A stretch of 16,346 nucleotides of DNA from DATGFK01 sp040007395 (GCA_040007395.1 JBDTVG010000033.1:1-16346), one strand, 5' to 3'; numbered from the stretch's first letter, positions 1-8,299 are shown. Program-made: numbers and translations. Notes: generated by a model from the letters alone, not told the origin.

Positions 1-1022
1 GACTTTTTGCAAATCAAGGCCTTAGCCTTCCCGAACTAGCATAAGACCCTATTACTACTGTCCAGTGTGCCGAGTCGGTCTTTTTCCCTCTCGATGAACA
101 GTTAGAAGTAGACCAGCGGAGTTTGCGTCCGATATTGGGGTGTGAGGTTGGTGTGGCTGAGTGGACTGTTTCCTACGAACAAGTCAGTCAAGTGCTAGAG
201 CAGATAGGCGGGACAACGTACCGCCCACGACGCTATGGGACCAGACTCAACAGCAGGGGGAACGACTGGTGGCGTATCAAGCCTATCAGCAAACCCAAGT
301 CAGTATCGAACGGACGGCTTGGGAAACCCAACGCTATGACGGTCAGTTGCGCAAAGGCGTAAGTGTCGAGTGGCATGGTCAATATTTGGGGAGAAGGCTG
401 GAAAGAAATGAAAGGTGACGTCGTGAGTCGCTTGCTGCCGCCCGACCAACAGACTGAAACCCAACCGGATGCCGTGTGTCAGGACATGCAGTACACCGCC
501 GTACTAGGTACTGTCGAACAATTTTCCCCTGCGCTCTGGGCTTTAGCCGTCGAACAAAACGTTCCCCATGCTGGGCAGGTCGCGGTCACCGCCGATGGTG
601 GCCCCTAGATTTGGAACCTGACGGCTGACTTATTTCCATGTAGCACTCAAATTATAGATTGGTATCACGCTACCCAACACCTTGCCGCTGCTGCCCAAGC
701 CCGCTACCCCACCGACGCACAAGCCGCACAACGCTGAACCGACCAACTCAAAGCCTATCTGATTAAGGATGATGTCTGGAGAATTATTGTGGCCCTACAC
801 GCCGCTTATTTAGAAGAACATCGTTACTGTATGTTATATGCAACTTTTCACGCTGAAGGCTACCCCATTGGTTCGGGCGTTATTGAAAGCGGAGTCAAAT
901 AGTATAAATATCGGCTGTCTGGCCCTAGTATGCGCCGGTCACGTTCAGGCGTGCAGCGGATGCTTGTCATTCGTTCGGCTATCCTAAATGCCTCTTTTGA
1001 CCCGCTTTGGCGGGCTGCCTAA
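1..1022 (+). pseudogene. Decayed ISKra4-family-like DDE transposase
   Basis: Remnant of a DDE transposase, broken by frameshifts and nonsense codons; its 5' end probably lies outside the window. Pieces still readable in different frames are a zinc-finger start (YYCPVC, near 53-70), FFPLDEQLEVDQRSLRP (near 84-130), a middle piece around 220-362, and a long C-terminal part in one frame from about 363 to the stop at 1020-1022. That last frame is cut by TAG at 606, TGA at 735 and TAG at 900. The catalytic surroundings survive: TADGG, IIDWYHATQHL and GSGVIESGVK supply the expected D, D and E, and SGPSMRRSRSGVQRMLVIRS is the family-like C-terminus. The stops fall where family members, as I recall them, carry Trp, Trp and Gln, so they look like point mutations. 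Family assignment is from motif recognition. No terminal inverted repeats were identified. Confidence 0.8.
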
Positions 1023-1132
1023 TGTCTGCCCCCTCCTCCGAATGAACCCTTCTTTCTGGCCTGCATCAGATCCCTTCCCTATCGCTTCCCCATTCCGAGT
1101 GCATCACAATCCTTTTAGAATCCGCTTAACCC

Positions 1133-1186
1133 TTGTACAATAGCAAATGCGCTGTCTATCATGTCTATAAGGTCTATCACAGCGCA
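1133..1186 (+). promoter_or_regulatory. Candidate promoter with operator-like dyad
   Basis: TTGTAC (1133-1138) and TATCAT (1157-1162) are spaced 18 bp and could serve as -35 and -10 for the gene at 1234. Overlapping the -10 is a perfect 8-bp inverted repeat, TGCGCTGT (1148-1155) and ACAGCGCA (1179-1186). Inside or touching it are three GTCTAT direct repeats at exact 9-bp steps (1154, 1163, 1172). The arrangement suggests a regulator-binding site. The repeats are seen; the role is inferred. Confidence 0.35.
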
Positions 1187-1233
1187 AGCCATCATCACAT
1201 GTTGATCGAACTTTATTCGTATAGGTGCGAGCC

Positions 1234-2226
1234 ATGACAAAACGACAGGTTATTGTCCGGATTGATGATCGTGTCCGTTTGATGTCGGCAGTCTTGGCTG
1301 CCACTAATTACCCCGATAAATCGCAGGAACGCAAGAAGCACGGGACACACCCCCATGCACGTGGGACGCGCAAGGTTGTTTCCGATTACTCGCACCACCC
1401 AGCGGTTCATGCTATGCAAGTGCTGCTGGATCAGAATGTACCGCTGAACTCAATGTATAACTACGTCATGCGATTGACTTGGCCCGCACTGACCACCGAT
1501 GATATGCCGCGCTGGGTTCCGCCGCGCTGGAACGAACATCTGAAGCATTTCTACGAAGTGACCAATATTGCCAAGTGGTGGGCGACTGAAGATGAAAACT
1601 GGAAAACGCCTCTCCGTCATCTGACTGAGGTTTTCGACAAGGTTGATCTGTACGCTGCCTTGGAGCCTTTTGTCGGCAATATCGCTGAGTCATTCGTATT
1701 TATGCCGAATATCGGTTATCCCTCCGACCAGAATATCGGTTTACGGTTGGGCGGCGAACTGATCGCGATTGTGCCACCGCCTATCGCGTGGGGAGACAGC
1801 CCGCCGTGGCCCTACAAGGACGACGAAGCGCTGGCCTACCGTGCTGCGCTTACCGAATATGGCACAATTTTGATCAGTTCGTTCATGCGTCAGCAGTCAG
1901 CGATTATCAATACGTTGGCGGAAAAACCGCTTGAAGTGAGCGAAAAATACAGCCTGACTCATCCCACTTGGCAAGATCAGTTTGTTGGGCTATTCACCGC
2001 CGCCCTAATCTACCTGCTGCTCGAAGATTCGGTGAGTTCGTTGGAAGCCAAGAGCTTCATGCAGTATATGCAAAAGGTCGAAAACGTGACGATTCTACCG
2101 AGTGTTGCCAGCGTGTTTCGACGCTACCTTGAGGAATACAAAGCGGGTCACTATGCCAGCTTTGTCGAGTTTTTGCCAAACTTTTCAAAGCAACTGCGCG
2201 TCGTTAAGACCATTGCAGCGCTGTAA
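1234..2226 (+). CDS. Unrecognised 330-aa cytoplasmic protein
   Basis: I do not recognise a named family. The ATG at 1234 is preferred over the in-frame GTG at 1225 because AGGTG (1223-1227) is a good ribosome-binding site six bases before the ATG, and the GTG is part of it. The protein has no signal peptide and no convincing membrane span. Its N-terminal 70 residues are basic and histidine-rich (KKHGTHPHARGTRK, then SHHPAVHAMQ). The middle is rich in Trp and Pro (PRWVPPRWNEHL, PPIAWGDSPPWPY), and the C-terminal third is helical. No HExxH, Walker or other catalytic signature was seen. It lies 29 bp upstream of the amidohydrolase-like gene on the same strand and may be co-transcribed with it. 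Coding is supported by ORF length and by a plausible start. Confidence 0.75.
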   Translation: MTKRQVIVRIDDRVRLMSAVLAATNYPDKSQERKKHGTHPHARGTRKVVSDYSHHPAVHAMQVLLDQNVPLNSMYNYVMRLTWPALTTDDMPRWVPPRWNEHLKHFYEVTNIAKWWATEDENWKTPLRHLTEVFDKVDLYAALEPFVGNIAESFVFMPNIGYPSDQNIGLRLGGELIAIVPPPIAWGDSPPWPYKDDEALAYRAALTEYGTILISSFMRQQSAIINTLAEKPLEVSEKYSLTHPTWQDQFVGLFTAALIYLLLEDSVSSLEAKSFMQYMQKVENVTILPSVASVFRRYLEEYKAGHYASFVEFLPNFSKQLRVVKTIAAL

Positions 2227-2255
2227 CCGTTTACGTGGCATGATGGCATGGCGGC

Positions 2256-2999
2256 ATGGATGATCAAGGTGATCTACTCGCTGCGCTGATCAAGGCCGAG
2301 CAACACATCGTATCCTATAACCAACCTGCCCCGGACGGCGAGTCGCCTGTGTGCGTACTCGCCGGATCGTCTCCAGTCCTTATTTCTGCGCCGCACAGCG
2401 CTCAACACTGGCGCGAGGGTCACTGGAAACAAGAAGAAGAGTACACAGCAGCGTTGGGCTATCTGCTGCACCAGACGACTGGCGCACACTTGATCTATGG
2501 GCGCTATCTGCTCAACCCCGATCCGCACGATGACAACGACAGCGGTTCCTACAAGCGTGCGCTGGACGATCTATTTGCCACCACGCCGATCCGTGTGGTG
2601 TTGGATTTGCACGGCGCACGCGGAGATCGTGACTTTGCCATTGCGCTCGGCACGATCCGCGACGAGTCGTTTGCGGTCTACGATTTGGCACTGCGCTTGG
2701 CCTTTGAGCGACAGGGCTTCACGCCAGATGCCGAAACAAGTCTGGATCGGCTCGTAATGAATCCACCGCGCTATACGGGCGGCATCCGCCAACCAACCAT
2801 TACGCGCTATGTATGGCGGCAGCACCACATCCCCGCCGTACAGATTGAGATGAGCGCGTGGGTGCGTGTCGTGCAGCGTCTCCCCAATGCCTCAAACGCT
2901 CGCAATGGCAGCGCCCCAGACTTTCGTGGCGATGGAAAACGTATCGTGCGGGCTTATGCGGCGCTGCAAACGTTTGTCGATGAATGTTCGGCTCAATAA
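2256..2999 (+). CDS. N-formylglutamate amidohydrolase-like metalloenzyme
   Basis: Probable zinc-dependent amidohydrolase of the N-formylglutamate amidohydrolase (FGase) superfamily; known members remove formyl or acyl groups from amino acids such as N-formylglutamate in histidine breakdown. Seen in the 247-aa product: VLISAPHSAQHW (41-52, His47), an acidic run with Glu60-62, VLDLHGARGDRDF (115-127, Asp117 and His119), and VQIEMS (195-200, Glu198). These match the His/Glu/His metal-site pattern and the QxE(I/M)S segment as I remember them for the family. No signal peptide, so probably cytoplasmic. No other histidine-utilisation gene is nearby, so the true substrate is open. The ribosome-binding site before the ATG at 2256 is weak, which fits translation coupled to the gene ending at 2226. 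Confidence 0.6.
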   Translation: MDDQGDLLAALIKAEQHIVSYNQPAPDGESPVCVLAGSSPVLISAPHSAQHWREGHWKQEEEYTAALGYLLHQTTGAHLIYGRYLLNPDPHDDNDSGSYKRALDDLFATTPIRVVLDLHGARGDRDFAIALGTIRDESFAVYDLALRLAFERQGFTPDAETSLDRLVMNPPRYTGGIRQPTITRYVWRQHHIPAVQIEMSAWVRVVQRLPNASNARNGSAPDFRGDGKRIVRAYAALQTFVDECSAQ

Positions 3000-3104
3000 T
3001 CTTCGACGATTTCAAAGTCGCAAAATGTAATATATATAGTTATAAATAATTGATGTCATCTATTCCGCGATGATAAAGTTTTCAAGTTATACTATTATTT
3101 GCTG

Positions 3105-4328
3105 ATGCCTGATCGTTTTTACCTGAAAATTATCGGTGGAGTCTATTCATTGCATTCCCCCAGTAAAATAACTACTATGGTGGTCGCAACTTTAATAAAT
3201 CTCCTGATTATCGGGCTGTTTTCGCAGCAATCTGTTGTTACTGCACTTCCTACCCTTACTCCGATAAGTATCAATACGATAGTTCCATCCCAACTCCAAA
3301 ACATGTCAACCGCTTTTTTTACGCCTATACCGTCTAATAGAACGCTGATCGTAACTAAGCTGACTGATACGAATGATGGCAGTTGTGATGCGCAAGATTG
3401 CTCTCTGCGCGAAGCTGTCACCCAAGCGGATTGGGGAACCACCATTAAATTCGCGGAAACCCTGAAAGGTACCATCGCCTTAGATAAAGAAATACACATT
3501 CGAGTGAGTATCTCCATTGTAGGGAATGGCACGCATTCCACAGATTTGACGATTGAAGGGCAAAATAAAAATAAAACATCAATGTTTTGGATTGAAGGAG
3601 ACAACCTTCCGGGGTTATCCGTTTCGTTGACTAACATTACACTGGCTAATGGTACGTCAATTTCTGGCGGAGCAATTATCAATGAAAAAGGCATAATGTT
3701 TCTAAATGACTGCACATTTCGAAACAATGCTGCCACTGTGGGTGGGGTTATAACTAATAATTTTGGTAAAGTGATTATCGCAAATAGTACGTTTATTCAC
3801 AATAATGCATCGTATGGTGCAGTAATAGTAAATAACAGTGGCGAGGTTTCTATAATCAATTCAACTTTTTATGAAAACGGAGATTCATCAATAGCCAACA
3901 CTGCTGGGACTATAAAGATAGTTAATAGTACGTTTCAGAATAAAGACGCGGAGGTGATCGAGAATCTTGGCGGTCTAGCAAATTCAAAAAATACGGTATC
4001 AATTAAAAATAGCGTTATAGTGGCAAACACTAAGACAAGTTATTTATGTAAGGGGCCTGTAACAGACAATGGTGGGGATCTTCAATTCCCCACTAAAGAC
4101 TGTGGCGCAACTATTCCTGTAAAAGACCCTAAACTTGGCTCATTGTTTGATGACGGTAGCTTCACGGAAAAGATAAACCTTGAGCCGGAAAGTCCTGCCA
4201 TTAATGGGACAATGTGTGATTCTGAAAATTTGTTGGCTCTGCTAAAAACACCGCAAGCCGATCAACTAACGACTCCCTTTCCTTGCAATATCGGAGCCTA
4301 TCAGGTGAAAGGGACGTTTGGAAATTAA
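3105..4328 (+). CDS. Exported CSLREA-domain beta-helix protein
   Basis: Secreted protein of the CSLREA/right-handed beta-helix type. An N-terminal hydrophobic segment (about 25-43 from the ATG at 3105) looks like a signal peptide. It is followed by a Thr/Pro/Ser-rich stretch, then VTKLTDTNDGSCDAQDCSLR, the CSLREA signature (CSLREAV near 99-105). A beta-helix region with repeated INSTF/IANSTF/IVNSTF-type turns spans roughly 160-310. The C-terminus carries SPAING and CNIGAYQ, as in the family's usual end module. The start is uncertain: ATG 3105 has no clear ribosome-binding site, while an in-frame TTG at 3150 has GGTGGAG eight bases upstream and would give a more typical short signal peptide. 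The gene is clearly more AT-rich than its neighbours, suggesting foreign origin or relaxed composition. It probably has an adhesion or surface role; no enzymatic motif was seen. It is convergent with the ABC ATPase gene. Confidence 0.75.
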   Translation: MPDRFYLKIIGGVYSLHSPSKITTMVVATLINLLIIGLFSQQSVVTALPTLTPISINTIVPSQLQNMSTAFFTPIPSNRTLIVTKLTDTNDGSCDAQDCSLREAVTQADWGTTIKFAETLKGTIALDKEIHIRVSISIVGNGTHSTDLTIEGQNKNKTSMFWIEGDNLPGLSVSLTNITLANGTSISGGAIINEKGIMFLNDCTFRNNAATVGGVITNNFGKVIIANSTFIHNNASYGAVIVNNSGEVSIINSTFYENGDSSIANTAGTIKIVNSTFQNKDAEVIENLGGLANSKNTVSIKNSVIVANTKTSYLCKGPVTDNGGDLQFPTKDCGATIPVKDPKLGSLFDDGSFTEKINLEPESPAINGTMCDSENLLALLKTPQADQLTTPFPCNIGAYQVKGTFGN

Positions 4329-4383
4329 GAAATCGAACGAAAGACGCTGTTCCTTATTTGTCCAAACGCTCTCAAAGTATCAC

Positions 4384-6666
4384 CTATGCTGGGACCCCTT
4401 CGGCGGCTTGCGGGGCGACTCCCGCCATCAGCAAGCCAAGTTGTTCACGAGTCGCCGTGTTCGCGTCCACCGTATCGATAATGTGGCCTTTGTAGATCAC
4501 GGCGATCCGATCTGAGAGCGCTAGAATCTCGTCCAGTTCAGCAGAAACAAGCAGTACTGCCGCGCCTTCATCGCGCTGCTGGATAATCTGGTGGTGGATA
4601 AATTCAATCGACCCTACGTCGATTCCGCGTGTCGGTTGCGAAGCAATCAGCAGGCGCGGCTTACGGCTGAACTCACGCGCCACAACCATTTTCTGCTGGT
4701 TGCCGCCCGAAAGATTGCCCGCATTGACCATGATCGAGGGTGTGCGAATATCGTACTCGTGAACCTGCTGTTCAGCATTGCTAGCAACGGCGCTTTCGTC
4801 GATGGTTAAGCCGCCTTGGGGCTTATTGCGGCTTGTCGAAAGCGCGATGAGGCGGGTCAACACGAATGTCGTCACAAGGTGGTCGATCACCGAGACTACA
4901 ACCACCGCCGCAATCGTAAGCAGCATCGCGATAATGAACTGACCATCGTTCTTGGTGGGATCGGCTTCGGCTAGCCCTAACGCCGATTGAAGGGCAGGCC
5001 ACAACACCGATACCCAAATTTGCGCCGCTAGCAGCGCGATTGCGCCGAACAGCGCAGCATACCCCAGTAATGCGATTGGCAAGCCCCGCCGGGTTGGCGT
5101 GGTCGAAAATGGTGCCGCGTAATACCGGTTAAGGACCAAATTGTCAGCAACAGTAAACGTATTGACCATGCCATACCGCTGACGATCTTCTGGAACATGG
5201 GCAGTTCCAATCAAGGTGATTTCGCGTGGGTCGGCGTGTCCGATATGCGTACCAAGTACCTTCACATCGCCGGAAGTCGGGCGGCGCAATCCAGTGAGCA
5301 CTTCGACCAGTTCCGTTTGACCGTTGCCCTGAACGCCCGCCACTCCAAGCACTTCACCCGCCCGCACTTCAAGATTTACACCGTCAACGACCATCGCATT
5401 TCGATCATCTTTAGCGTGAATATCATGCACTGCCAGCACAATATCGCCGGGTGTGGCGGTTGTCTTAGCAATCCGCAGGATAACCTCACGCCCGACCATC
5501 ATCTCCGCTAGCGACGACTCGGTAGCCTCTTGCGGCAAAGCGGTTCCGGCGAGTTTACCGTTACGCATCACTACGATACTATCCGCCACTGCGAAAACTT
5601 CCTTCAACTTGTGGGTGATAAAGATAATCGAGACTCCCTGTGCAGTGAGTTCCCTCATGATTTTGAATAACTCGTTGACTTCTTGAGGAGTCAGTACCGC
5701 CGTAGGTTCGTCCAGAATCAGGATGTCGGCGTGGCGATACAATGCCTTGACAATCTCGACGCGCTGCTGTGTACCGACAGGCAATTTTTCGACCATCGCA
5801 TCAGGCTCAACATCCAAGCCGTATTGATGCGACAGATCGCGCACCCGTTTATCGGCACGCTTCCGATCCAGTATAGAAGTCGTCGTGGCAAACAGATCAA
5901 TCACGCCATCGATGATGTTGTCAATCTGTGAAGGGTGTGCTGCACGGCGGGCGGTTCCACGCCAAGTGCGTTTGGTGTAGCGAAAGCCCAGCACCATCAG
6001 CCCTGCGCCGACAATCGCGCCTAGTACGGCAGGCAGCCACAACAGAACTGTTACAATCGTCGTGTGTGCAAGATAAACGTCAGCCAGTGCCACAATTGCA
6101 CTGTCATAGACGCTGGTTGAGGCGAAAGGATCGGTAGGAGCCAGATAGGTCGAAGCTGTCAAGACCAGCAGCAGCCCTAACTGAGCTACAAGCAAGCCGA
6201 TGACAATGGCGACCACCGGGATTAATAACCGCCACAAAATGCCCCACAACACACGGATTGCACCAGCGACTCCAGTATCTTCGGGTGGCTTGCGTATTGT
6301 CTCGTCGCTGCCAGAAACCGTCTCTTCCTCGCCTAGAATCACATTCTCGGCAACGCTCATCACTGGGATTAATTGGAAGTGCTGATGCACCATGCCGATG
6401 CCCGTGCGAATCGCTTCGCGGGGGCTGGCAAAGTGAACTTCCTGCCCCTTGACGCGGATCGTGCCTTCATCGGCGCGATACAGGCCATAGATAATATTCA
6501 TCAGGGTGCTTTTGCCTGCGCCGTTTTCGCCCAACAGCGCCAAAATCTCGCCCCGGTGCAGGGTTAGATTGATGTGATCGTTTGCCAGAATGCCGGGAAA
6601 GCGCTTGGTTATACCTTCGACTTGTAGCACAACTTCACGATTGTCATGATTGGCTGAATCTTGCAT
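4384..6666 (-). CDS. Nucleoside-type ABC double ATPase with membrane inserts
   Basis: Energising subunit of a BMP/Nup-type (purine nucleoside or related) ABC importer: two fused nucleotide-binding halves. N-half: Walker A GENGAGKS (46-53), Q-loop VHQHFQL (Gln95), signature LPVGTQQ (295-301), Walker B ILILDEP (315-321), switch His (ITHK, near 350-353). C-half: degenerate Walker A GVQGNGQT (444-451), signature LSGGNQQ (652-658), degenerate Walker B LLIASQP (672-678). The asymmetry of one good and one degenerate site is normal for this family. At 760 aa it is about 250 longer than usual. The surplus is two hydrophobic inserts, at about 115-264 (spans near 147-171 and 203-228) and about 521-620 (spans near 529-556 and 577-605). 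Each lies between Q-loop and signature. The start ATG has GGAGAGG seven bases upstream, donated by the end of the inserted IS. It was originally three bases downstream of permease Q. Confidence 0.9.
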   Translation of the reverse strand: MQDSANHDNREVVLQVEGITKRFPGILANDHINLTLHRGEILALLGENGAGKSTLMNIIYGLYRADEGTIRVKGQEVHFASPREAIRTGIGMVHQHFQLIPVMSVAENVILGEEETVSGSDETIRKPPEDTGVAGAIRVLWGILWRLLIPVVAIVIGLLVAQLGLLLVLTASTYLAPTDPFASTSVYDSAIVALADVYLAHTTIVTVLLWLPAVLGAIVGAGLMVLGFRYTKRTWRGTARRAAHPSQIDNIIDGVIDLFATTTSILDRKRADKRVRDLSHQYGLDVEPDAMVEKLPVGTQQRVEIVKALYRHADILILDEPTAVLTPQEVNELFKIMRELTAQGVSIIFITHKLKEVFAVADSIVVMRNGKLAGTALPQEATESSLAEMMVGREVILRIAKTTATPGDIVLAVHDIHAKDDRNAMVVDGVNLEVRAGEVLGVAGVQGNGQTELVEVLTGLRRPTSGDVKVLGTHIGHADPREITLIGTAHVPEDRQRYGMVNTFTVADNLVLNRYYAAPFSTTPTRRGLPIALLGYAALFGAIALLAAQIWVSVLWPALQSALGLAEADPTKNDGQFIIAMLLTIAAVVVVSVIDHLVTTFVLTRLIALSTSRNKPQGGLTIDESAVASNAEQQVHEYDIRTPSIMVNAGNLSGGNQQKMVVAREFSRKPRLLIASQPTRGIDVGSIEFIHHQIIQQRDEGAAVLLVSAELDEILALSDRIAVIYKGHIIDTVDANTATREQLGLLMAGVAPQAAEGVPA

Positions 6667-6689
6667 GGCTCACCCTCTCCGCCGTAAAG

Positions 6690-6710
6690 CTCCGGCATTT
6701 ATGCTTGGGG
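6690..6710 (+). repeat. IS left-end hairpin (LE)
   Basis: CTCC-GGCA, loop TTTA, TGC(T), an extra T, then GGGG. It forms an inner 4-bp stem, a bulged T on the 3' side and an outer 4-bp stem with G-T wobbles. The design is the same as at the right end, fitting a TnpA-recognised subterminal hairpin. AAAG directly precedes it and may be the guide sequence that selects the cleavage site. Confidence 0.7.
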
Positions 6711-6736
6711 ATATAAGGCGTTCTTGCATTAGATAG

Positions 6737-6764
6737 GTTCATGTAGGATAATGTTTTCATGAAC
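6737..6764 (+). promoter_or_regulatory. Hairpin covering the tnpA start region
   Basis: GTTCATG (6737-6743) and CATGAAC (6758-6764) are perfect 7-bp inverted arms around a 14-base loop. The loop holds the likely ribosome-binding site AGGA (6745-6748), and the right arm holds the tnpA ATG at 6759. In mRNA this would occlude initiation. Translational repression by such a 5' hairpin is known for IS200; its operation here is inferred. Confidence 0.5.
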
Positions 6765-7154
6765 AAATTCAGGCGCAATAAAAACGTCTTCTTCTCGTGC
6801 AAGTACCACGTTATCTTCTGTCCGAAGTATCGTCGGAAAGTGCTTGTCGATGGCGTAGACGTTCGCTTGAGAGAAATCGTTAGCCAAGTTGCCAACGATC
6901 TGCGAGTGGATATTCTCGAATTGGAAGTCATGCCCGACCACGTACATATTGTGTGTGAGGTCGATCCGCAATTGGGCATCCACAAGTTCGTTAGATACGT
7001 CAAAGGGCGAAGCTCTCGCCTACTACGACAAGAGTTCCAGCAATTGCGGACTAGACTTCCTACCCTGTGGACGAACGCGTATTTCGTGGCCACGGTTGGG
7101 AGTGCGCCGCTAGCCGTGATTAAACAGTACATCGAGAACCAAAAGCACGTCTGA
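6759..7154 (+). CDS. tnpA: IS200/IS605 family Y1 transposase TnpA
   Basis: HUH-type single-strand DNA transposase that cuts and rejoins the IS ends using a covalent 5'-phosphotyrosine intermediate. The 131-aa length is normal for the family. The start CKYHVIFCPKYRRKVL (14-29) is typical. The HUH metal motif is in MPDHVHIVCEV (His61, His63), and the catalytic tyrosine is in VIKQYIENQ (Tyr124). All key residues are present, so the enzyme looks intact. Its TGA overlaps the tnpB ATG (TGATG at 7152-7156), implying coupled translation. It runs antisense to the surrounding importer operon. Confidence 0.95.
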   Translation: MNKFRRNKNVFFSCKYHVIFCPKYRRKVLVDGVDVRLREIVSQVANDLRVDILELEVMPDHVHIVCEVDPQLGIHKFVRYVKGRSSRLLRQEFQQLRTRLPTLWTNAYFVATVGSAPLAVIKQYIENQKHV

Positions 7155-8299
7155 TGCAACTCAAGACCTTCAAATACCGTTTGTACCCAACACCCACGCA
7201 AGAAAAGCTCTTGACGCAGGTGCTTGACGTGTGCCACCACTGGTACAACATGTGTGTGGAAGATCGGAAAGTGGCTTGGGAGCTTGAAAAGCGGAGCGTC
7301 AGCAAGGGCGAGCAAGAAAAGACGGGCATCCGCTACCGGGCGACCTTCCCGCGTGCCAAAGCCGTGTTCAGCCAGACGATGCAGGTGGTGTGCGATGATG
7401 TGGACAAGGCGTTTCAGGCGTTCTTCCGGCGGGTGAAGGCGGGTCAGACACCGGGCTATCCGCGCTTCAAAGGCTATCGCTACTTCGACAGCTTTGGCTT
7501 CAAGCAGTACGGCATGGGCATTAAGCTTGATGGTCGCCGCCTGAAGATATTCGGCGTTGGTCGCGTCCACATCTTCTGGCACAGACCCGTTCAAGGCAAA
7601 ATCAAGACCGCCCGTATTCGGCGCATAGCGGGCAAGTGGTACGTGTGCTTTAGCTGCGAACTGGGCGATCCAATCGCCCTCGAACCGACAGGCTGTGCTG
7701 TTGGTATCGATCTGAACGTGGAGAATTTGCTGCACGATAGCGATAATCGGCGGGTCGAGTCGCCTAAACCCTATCGCAAGGCACAAGCCGATTTGCGTCT
7801 GGCTCAGCGGTCTATGCAGCGCAAGACAAAAGGGAGCAAGAACCGTCGCAAGGCACTGTTGCACATTCAACGCTTGCACGAACATATTAAAAATGCCCGA
7901 CAGGACTTGCTTAACAAAGAGGCGCACTACTACACTCAACACTACGATCTGATTGGCATAGAAGACCTGCAAACCGCGAACATGGTTCGTAATAAACACC
8001 TGAGCAAGAGCATTTTGGATCAGGGTTGGGGATTTTTCAGACAACGACTTGTCGCCAAAGCTGCAAATGCTGGACGACGACTCGTGCTGGTTAACCCGGC
8101 CTATACTTCCAAAACTTGCTCTTGCTGCGGTCAACTGTTTCAAGATCTAACCCTTTCTGATAGGTGGGTAACTTGCCATTGTGGTCTAAGTCTCGCCCGC
8201 GACCACAATGCGGCAATCAACATACTTAAGCGGGCGACAAACGGATGGGATACGTCCGTAGGACATAACGTAGGCGCAACTGGGCCATGCGTGTCCTAA
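7154..8299 (+). CDS. tnpB: RNA-guided nuclease TnpB (IS200/IS605)
   Basis: TnpB, the transposon-borne ancestor of Cas12: an omega-RNA-guided DNA nuclease that cuts next to a transposon-associated motif and helps the IS survive after excision. The 381-aa protein has the N-terminal helix-turn-helix-like start (KTFKYRLYPTPTQ), the wedge region and a complete RuvC: GIDLNVENL (Asp186), IGIEDLQTANMV (Glu270) and RDHNAAINIL (Asp350). The zinc finger TCSCCG...TCHCG supplies Cys322, Cys325, Cys341 and Cys343. All catalytic residues are present, so activity is plausible. The 3' end of the gene overlaps the presumptive omega-RNA and abuts the right-end hairpin. The start overlaps the tnpA stop by one base. 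Confidence 0.95.
   Translation: MQLKTFKYRLYPTPTQEKLLTQVLDVCHHWYNMCVEDRKVAWELEKRSVSKGEQEKTGIRYRATFPRAKAVFSQTMQVVCDDVDKAFQAFFRRVKAGQTPGYPRFKGYRYFDSFGFKQYGMGIKLDGRRLKIFGVGRVHIFWHRPVQGKIKTARIRRIAGKWYVCFSCELGDPIALEPTGCAVGIDLNVENLLHDSDNRRVESPKPYRKAQADLRLAQRSMQRKTKGSKNRRKALLHIQRLHEHIKNARQDLLNKEAHYYTQHYDLIGIEDLQTANMVRNKHLSKSILDQGWGFFRQRLVAKAANAGRRLVLVNPAYTSKTCSCCGQLFQDLTLSDRWVTCHCGLSLARDHNAAINILKRATNGWDTSVGHNVGATGPCVS

Noticed and set aside
606..902. Stop-codon recoding to explain the in-frame TAG/TGA/TAG in the transposase
   Set aside because: All other genes use normal stops, RF1 is present, and the transposase also has frameshifts, so simple decay explains it.
3143..3736. 197-codon open frame on the - strand
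   Set aside because: Shadow of the CSLREA beta-helix gene; the + strand frame carries the CSLREA motif and signal peptide.
6644..8143. 499-codon open frame on the - strand across the IS
   Set aside because: It lies antisense to tnpA and tnpB, whose complete motifs fix the coding strand; its translation has no recognisable domain.
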